Assembly (NCBI GenBank): GCA_039621445.1
Contig: CP154955.1
Location: 21,193,823-21,257,822, forward strand
From: Euglena gracilis
Taxonomy: Eukaryota > Euglenida > Euglenophyceae > Euglenales
Direction: 5' to 3'
DNA: 64,000 bases
The notes beneath the pieces were generated by a model that was not told where the DNA came from, made no database searches, and saw nothing but the letters and a program-made list of their open reading frames with translations. Numbering within the stretch: the first letter of the stretch is position 1; every line of letters starts with the position of its first letter. The position numbers and the translations under genes were made by a program. Below, piece after piece: positions 57,661 to 64,000 of this stretch.

Positions 57661-59305
57661 AAAATTCATAAAATTCTTGTAAATTTGGTGCTGTTTTTTT
57701 GCATCTTTTGCATGTTTTTTTTGGGCGGCCATTTTTGTGATTTTTGTGTTTTTTTTTGCATTTTCTCTCACATTTTGCACATCTTTGCACATTTTCCCGC
57801 GCATTTTTGTGCATTGTGCATTTTCTGTTGTGTGATTAGCATCGTATTTTGACATTTGAAATGCCAAAGTGAAATTGGGGGTTTGGGCTCTGTTTTCTGC
57901 TTCGAAGTTCGTGTGCCTCACCTTGCAGCTGTGAGGTTCGATTTGAGGTGTGCAAAGTGGCCCAACGCGAGGGATTCCCAGTGCAGTTCTCAACACCAGG
58001 ATTGCCCGTCCGAAGGGGGGAAGCCTGCTCGCAAAGCCTGCAGCATTGCACCCCATTGGGTCCTGCACACTGCTGAGGGGCCCACCATGGCCTGAGGTGT
58101 CTTTCAAAAAGGGGGCAAGAGTTGCTGAGCGTCCATATTTTGTTGGGGTTGACAGTCAGAATGACTGTGCTCTGGAATCTAGGTTTGTGCTCTGGCCAAG
58201 GAAATTATTTAAGGATCGTCCAGGGGGGGGTCCACCCGGCCGGCTGGACGTTCCTTGATGTTCCTCTTGCTGAAAAGTTTCTGTCTTCTCCTGATTTCTT
58301 CTTCAATTTGTTGGTTGAGGCATATTTCGTCGATCTCAAATCCCTCACCCGCGTGAAGAATTAATTTCGCGGGTTTTTTGGCGCACGCTCCCTTGATTGC
58401 GTCATCACTAAATCCAATTTTGAACCTGCGAAACTAAAAGCAGCGGAAAAAGGTCACCTGCCAGTTTCAAGCACGCTTTATTTTTCAAAAAAAAACCCCT
58501 CTGATCAGTTCATGATGTCTGTTTTGCTCTTGCTTTCTGAACATGGCTACACCTCCGGATTTGTCGCTATTCTTTCACAAACTTGCCCATGCAATGCCAA
58601 CTGCCTATCCCATGGCAAGAACATACTCAGCACAAAATGGCCACTAGGGGGATGTCCAAGGGGTGCACACAGGGGGGGGTGGCCTACTGACTGCCAAAAC
58701 ACCCGGGGTTGGGGGGGTCCAGCTGAATGCAATGGAAATGTGTGATGTTCAGAGCCCCTCTCCCACCCAGTTGGACCCCTGTGATTTTCTGGGCATTTTG
58801 CCTCAAAATTTCGGTCGAAAAAAAAATCGAACCCAGCAGGATTTGGGCCTGTTTTCGGGTGCCAGCCGGGTCAAGTTCAGCCAGCCATCAATTTCTTTCC
58901 AGCCAGCACCGCCTAGCCGGGTGGCGGACCTGGGGTCGAGTCGTAATAAAGTTCACCGCAAAAAAAATAGGGACCGTAACCATTTTTGGGTCATCCTGAC
59001 CGGTCTCCGCATTCTGTTGCTTGTTATGTGCATTTTCCCTTCCATTGGTTCCCCTCGTTTTGGCCGAGGCATGGCAGTGCCCTGGCCCAGGCCATGGCTC
59101 CACCCGCTGTTCCACCACCACGATGCTGAAGTCCAGCCGTGAGTCCCCCTCCCTCCTTCCCACCACTGACCCGCTGACACGTGCTTTGTGGGACTATTCT
59201 ATGCCAACCCTCGCTGCCTGCCCCTGCCAACAGATGCCTGCTTTCCCCCCCTTCATTCCCACCTCTCCTTCAAGTTACTCAGCACAATCCACTCACTGAC
59301 GCGCG
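57661..59305. other. Intergenic stretch, no gene recognised
   Basis: GC-balanced islands at 57,880-58,090 and 58,255-58,363 (LAEKFLSSPDFFFNLLVEAY then FVDLKSLTRVKN and stop) could be exons but match nothing known to me. Confidence 0.3.
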
Positions 59306-59313
59306 ATCACGCA

Positions 59314-59525
<212 letters not shown>

Positions 59526-59540
59526 CACTCACGCACACAA

Positions 59541-60609
59541 TGCGTGCCGTTGTTTAATTTCTGTCACCAACTCTGAGAGTGCATCCAGGGGTACCGCTGC
59601 CCTACCTTGTGTGTTTTTTTCGTTTTGCCGCTTTCACCACTGTCCTCTTCCCCAGTGCCCAGTGCCCAGATCAATAACGACCACAGTTGTTTGAGGAGCA
59701 GGTTAAAGGTTAAAAGCCAGTGATGAGTTTACCAAGGACAAATTTGTCAGCGTTATGACTATTGGTGTTGGTGGTTTCTCTTCCCCGATAAGACCCCCAT
59801 AATTCGCACCAGCCCACCCCATCATACCAACAATGGCTCAAAAAACGTAAGATATTTGATTTTTGATGCTTTTCTAATGGTTGAGACTCAGAATTTCTTA
59901 AACTTTTAATTTAGCTATTTGGGTCTGCTTCACACTGGGCTCTGGTTGACGTCCAGCAGCGCAGCCACTCCTCACGTCACCGGTCCCCACAGTCCGCACC
60001 GCGATGGCGGTGCACGGCAGTGGCGCTGGCTGACGTCGCGCTGCGAGTTGCCCCGCCAAGCAGTCGGCTGCCTTGCGATAGAGCCAGAGAACTTCTGGCT
60101 TGGGCAGGCTTTGCTGCTGCGGAGGTTGTGTGAGGAGGTGGGCGGGCCCAGGGCAGGGGACCCCCCTTGCTGATAATAAACCCTCCCAATCCCCCATGGC
60201 CAATCATCCGCACGGAGCAGACCAGTTCTGGCCACTCCCCCCCCCCCCCCGGGCGGGCGATCTAGACAGATTGGCTTTGGATCAAGGGGTGGGCACCCAC
60301 TGTAACCTGCTTGTGCGGTGGGCTTGGATTTGGGTCTTTTTTTTCTCAGCACTCAAATAAAGGGCCCCCGGGGGAGGCCAAAGGCCGACTTGGTTAGCAT
60401 TTTGCAAAATGGCCGGCTGACCATGGTCCGCCCCACCTCCAGAATCGTCATGCCAATCCCTTTTTGTGTACAAGGCGAGGGTGCCATGGTCGGCCTGACC
60501 AGAAATTTTTTTGTGAAAAGTTGTGACTGACCTCCCCCTCCCGGCTCCCGGGGCGGTGTCGAAAGTGGTTGGTTTTTGACGGACTGATTTTTTTTGGACG
60601 GAGGAAGGT
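59541..60609. other. Intergenic stretch, no gene recognised
   Basis: 59,940-60,170 is GC-rich and non-repetitive, open on the + strand (CELPRQAVGCLAIEPENFWL then [16 protein letters not shown]) after CCCCACAG; a possible exon without support. Confidence 0.3.
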
Positions 60610-60999
60610 CAGGGTTCGATATAAGGAGGGCGTACATGGTTTAGGTGGGGGGGGGGTGTCCCCCCCCATGCCCCCCCGGCTAATGGCCAGGGGGGGGTCC
60701 GACCACCCCCCCCCCCCACCGCGTGGGGGTCCACCGACCCTCGTGGCAAAAATTGACCCCCCCAAAAAAGGGCAATTTTTTTTTCCTCCGGCGCTTCGCG
60801 CCATTTTTTGCATTTTGGGCACATTTTTGCCCAAAAAGTGCCCAAAATGGCACTTTTGGTCGTTTTGGGGGGTCAAAATTTTCGGCCCGGCGCTTCGCGC
60901 CGGGCCGAAAATTCGGCCACCCTGACCGCGCACCTGTTTAGGTGGGGGGGGGTGTCCATTGGCCCGCTTCCGGACCAACTGTCCTTATATCGAACCCTG
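60610..60999. mobile_element. hAT-like miniature element
   Basis: 390 bases, ends CAGGGTTCGATATAAGGA / TCCTTATATCGAACCCTG, 8-bp duplication AGGAAGGT (60,602-60,609 and 61,000-61,007). The interior closely follows 45,663-46,054 in the same order (TTTAGGTGGGG, C/G stems, CCGGCGCTTCGCGCC module), with a fuller palindrome GGCCCGGCGCTTCGCGCC near 60,885-60,905. Confidence 0.93.
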
Positions 61000-61007
61000 A
61001 GGAAGGT

Positions 61008-62764
61008 CCGAAGGTGAAAGTGGTTGGTTGGCAATGGTATGCTCTTCACCCCAGGGGCTGTTGGAGTAAAGTTGACGACCCCGCATGCTGTTGGGGCCCA
61101 TGGCCCGGGCTAATGGGCCAGGGGGGGGGGGGTGCTTCCGCACTGCGTGGCACACCGCGTGGTGCACCGCTTGCATCGCGTGAGAAGAATCATTTCCAAA
61201 TGGGCAATTTTCACAGATTTCCACCAGTATCCCATTTGTGGTTGATTTCCATTCTTGTCTTGTCTGGTTTCCTGCAAATCAGCAACTTTTGGCCTTTTTT
61301 TGGCCGTTTTTTTTTTTGGGCATTTTGGACCACTTTCGGCCGCTTTTGGCACTTTTGGCCGCTTTGGGCTGCATTTGGCAATTCAGACCACTTTAAGCTG
61401 TTTGAATGCATTTGCTTCATTTATCCCAATTTTTGGCTGCTTCTGGCTGTTTTGGCACATTTGTGGCCCTTTCAGACCACTTCTGTCTGCTTTTATCCAC
61501 CTTTTGCCCCCTTTTTTTTGCCACTTTTGGCCATTTTGTGGCTGCTTGCACAGATTCGGTGATTATTGGTACAGATTTGGTAAGATCTCGTGGCAAAACC
61601 GAGTGATTTGGCCAAAAACTGCTAAAAATGACCAAATTCACCCAAAATGCTTTTTTATTGCAATTTTGTAATCGATGAGCGCTTTTGCGGGCGTTTTTCT
61701 CTCATTCCGTCATTTTAGGTTTTACCTGATTTTTGTCACGCACTGCCACGTAGGACACGCGGTGCAAGCCAGATGCAGAAATGTGACCGAATCAAGACTG
61801 CTCTTTGTTTAAAGGCAAACAAAAAAAGTGTGGGAGGATCTGAACAGATGGAAAGGATGAAAATCAAGCCAAAAATTTCGGCAGCTTTGGCATTTTTGGC
61901 ATTTTTTTTGCATCTTCTTGGGAACACGAATTTTTTTAAATTTTTCATATTCTGGACCAGTTCTTCCTTGTGCTCCGGCTGATTTTTAATCGCTTTTCCC
62001 CAACACAAATATCACACCAGGAAAGCCCAACCAGGTGTCGGTTTAAATGAGATTGAGTGAGAGTCAACTCGGGGAGGTGTTATCAGCAGCCTCCCACTGT
62101 CAAAGCCTGGGTTTTAACCCGATCTCCAACGTTGCTGTGGAGCTCAGAGGTAAGCACCAGCATGCCAGCATGCTAGCATGCTGTGTTTCTATGGTTTTGA
62201 GCACAGCTAAATTTAACACCTGTGTCACAACCCAGGGATTTTACGAGTGGGTTTGGGTCGCTGGACCAGGAATGGATGGGAAGCCCTTTGGTTTTGGGGT
62301 CGGGGGGGGGGCATTGTTCCCTTAGAAGGGATGGGAAGCATGAAATGGACTGAAAAATGGACAGGTTGAAATCATGGGCGAGACAGACAAACGTTATCTC
62401 CCCCTTCTTGGGGAAGTTCAAGTTGAATGGCCACCTCCTTCTTCCGGGGTCACAGCCGTTTCTAAACAAGTGAAAAATTTTCCTCCGACGCACAGAAAGA
62501 TGCAAAAATTTCTGTTTTTCCCTCACTTTTCAGCGCCAACCCACAACCCCTCCAGGGGTTTTTTTTAGGGGGGGGGGAGGCCCCCGGGCGGGGGGGGGGG
62601 TCGGGATAGGGGCTGGTGGGTATATCTTTTTCGGCACTGAAAATTTTTGAAAGGGTGCTATTTTTAGCATTTTTGGCCATTTTCGGGCGGGTCCCGGGGG
62701 GCCAGGGGGGTGGGTGGGTGCCGACCCCCTCCCCAGTGGCAGACGGTAGACTGGGGGGGGGTTC
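61008..62764. other. Intergenic stretch with element fragments
   Basis: 61,270-61,560 repeats TTTTGGCCGCTTT/CACTTTTGGCC units. 62,047-62,151 is an open segment (SESQLGEVLSAASHCQSLGF then NPISNVAVELRG) followed by a donor-like GAG|GTAAGC, a possible exon. 62,549-62,720 is a truncated member of the hAT-like miniature family (CAGGGGTTTTTTTTAG left end). Confidence 0.4.
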
Positions 62765-62941
62765 GTGGGTATCGGCCGACTAGTCGGCCGACTACCCAAT
62801 TGGTCGGCCGACTAGTCGGCGGACCAATTGGGTAGTCGGCCGATTAGTCGGCCGACTACCCACTCTAATGTACTAACGGGTCAAAACCGCCGACTTTTAA
62901 GCCCCCCCCTGAGAATTTTTTTTTGTCTAAATCACCTCAAC

Positions 62942-63239
62942 CAGGGATTTTTTTAAGTTTGGACCCCCGGGGGGGGGGGGGGGAGGGGGGGGGTGGGGGG
63001 GGGGTCCGCCGGCGCCCCTCCCCCGGGGGGGGGGCCCCCCCGGAGGGGGGTGGGATATACTTTTCGGCGCCGCAGGCGCCGAAAAAATTCTATTTTTAGC
63101 ACTTTTCGCGATTTTTCGGCCATTTTTTGTGGGTCCCCCGGGACCCCCTCCCCCCCGGGGGCGGCCCCCCCAGGGGGGTGGGTGGGTGTGGGGGGACCCC
63201 CCCCCCCCCCCCCCCCCCCCGGTCTTAAAAAAACCCCTG
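62942..63239. mobile_element. hAT-like miniature element nested in the foldback element
   Basis: 298 bases, ends CAGGGATTTTTTTAAG / CTTAAAAAAACCCCTG, 8-bp duplication ACCTCAAC (62,934-62,941 and 63,240-63,247). Very similar to 48,569-48,850, including CCGCAGGCGCCG core and TTCTATTTTTAGCACTTTTC. Confidence 0.95.
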
Positions 63240-63424
63240 ACCTCAACACCAGTCAAAACCCACCCAAATGGCTCCAGAACCCCCCAATCGGGGGTGAATA
63301 TGCAAAAAAAATGGGGGAAAATGTCCATTTTGGGCCACTTTTGACAAAAGAACACCTCTCCCCATTGGATTTTCAATATAAGTCAAAATTTGCATAAAAA
63401 GGTCTTATCCCTCCAAGTCTATTG

Positions 63425-63660
63425 CCAACATAGAAGGGATTTTGTTATTTGAGGGGGGGGGGCGGGGGGGCAGAGCCCCCCCCCCCCCCCCCCGGCTATG
63501 CCAAAGTGAGCCACAAAAACGACTTGGCCCCCGAGTATGTTGCCGGCATAGAGGGGTTTTTGTTATTTGAGGGGGGGGTGCGGGGGGGGGGGGCGGAGCC
63601 CCCCCCCCCGCCTATGCCAAAGTGAGCCACAAAAACGACTTAGCCCCGAGTATGTTGCAT
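63425..63660. repeat. Tandem repeat of about 115 bases, two copies
   Basis: Units contain GTTATTTGAGGGGGG, a C/G stem with CAGAGCCCCC, and GCCAAAGTGAGCCACAAAAA, ending in CCGAGTATGTTG. The second unit starts near 63,540. Confidence 0.85.
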
Positions 63661-64000
63661 TTCTAAAGGATTTTCATGTAATCCCTGTTTCAGCATTGGT
63701 TTTTTACACCTCCGGACCCCCATCAAGGGCCCACCGACCCCCCACCGACCAAATCTGGGGGGTGTTTATTTAGGCGTAAGACACTTATTTGGACCCATCC
63801 GGACCATTTCCGGGTGATTTGGGCCCGCCACAGACCATTTTTATGACCGCCGACTAGCCACCGACTAGTTTGCATTGGATTTTCTTCATGGGGAGGGGCT
63901 TGAAAGTCGGCGGTTGGGACCTGTTAGTACATTAGAGTGGGTAGTCGGCCGACTAGTCGGCCGACTACCCACTACCCCCCCCCCCCCCCCTCCTGTCTCG

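Larger units (their letters stand above)
62765..63980. mobile_element. Foldback element with TCGGCCGACTAG palindromes
   Basis: The left arm (62,765-62,910) and the right arm (63,885-63,980) are inverted over about 100 bases (AGTCGGCCGACTACCCACT, TCTAATGTACTAAC, CCGCCGACTTT in outline). Each arm is itself built of TAGTCGGCCGACTA palindromes. The interior holds a nested miniature element and a tandem repeat. The outer right boundary may lie at or beyond the window's end. Confidence 0.65.

Overview
This is a eukaryotic nuclear window: one long intron-rich gene, a second poorly resolved set of exons, and a very dense load of transposons, miniature inverted-repeat elements, microsatellites and unusually many poly-G/poly-C runs. 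There are no operons, Shine-Dalgarno starts or CRISPR arrays.

The main gene, on the + strand from about 27,004 to 55,998, encodes a fungal-type translation elongation factor 3 (eEF3, a two-cassette ABC ATPase). I can place 28 exons that join into one open frame of 1,040 codons, close to the roughly 1,044 residues of yeast eEF3. Only about 11% of the gene is coding. About 17 of the 27 introns are GT-AG. About ten cannot be: the only joins that keep the conserved protein in frame lack GT/AG, and most of them have complementary ends, with the triplet at intron positions +4 to +6 pairing with the triplet at -8 to -6 (often CAG...CTG). That is the signature described for euglenid non-conventional introns, so a euglenid is my best guess for the organism; G/C-ending codons and a pyrimidine-AG just before the start codon (a possible spliced-leader acceptor) are compatible. 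eEF3 itself is also known from fungi, oomycetes and several algae and does not decide the taxon.

Layout. 1-985: 5' part of a DIRS-like tyrosine-recombinase retrotransposon on the - strand. 1,754-6,457: a nearly complete DIRS-like element on the + strand with gag-like ORF, RT/RNase H (frame broken at a 9-G run), tyrosine recombinase, inverted terminal repeats and an internal complementary region. 6.5-24.6 kb: repeats and miniature elements, plus a few GC-rich exon-like segments on the - strand, two of which faintly resemble Omp85/Sam50 barrels. 24,631-26,222: a decayed Tc1/mariner-like transposon carrying a nested 440-bp palindromic element. 27.0-56.0 kb: the eEF3 gene, with introns filled by at least ten identifiable insertions, including a three-level nest at 48,961-50,978. 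56-64 kb: T-rich intergenic DNA, a CA microsatellite and further elements, ending in a foldback structure.

Many insertions have short inverted ends starting CAG and 8-bp target duplications, typical of non-autonomous hAT-type elements. Coordinates of non-conventional exon borders are uncertain by a few bases.
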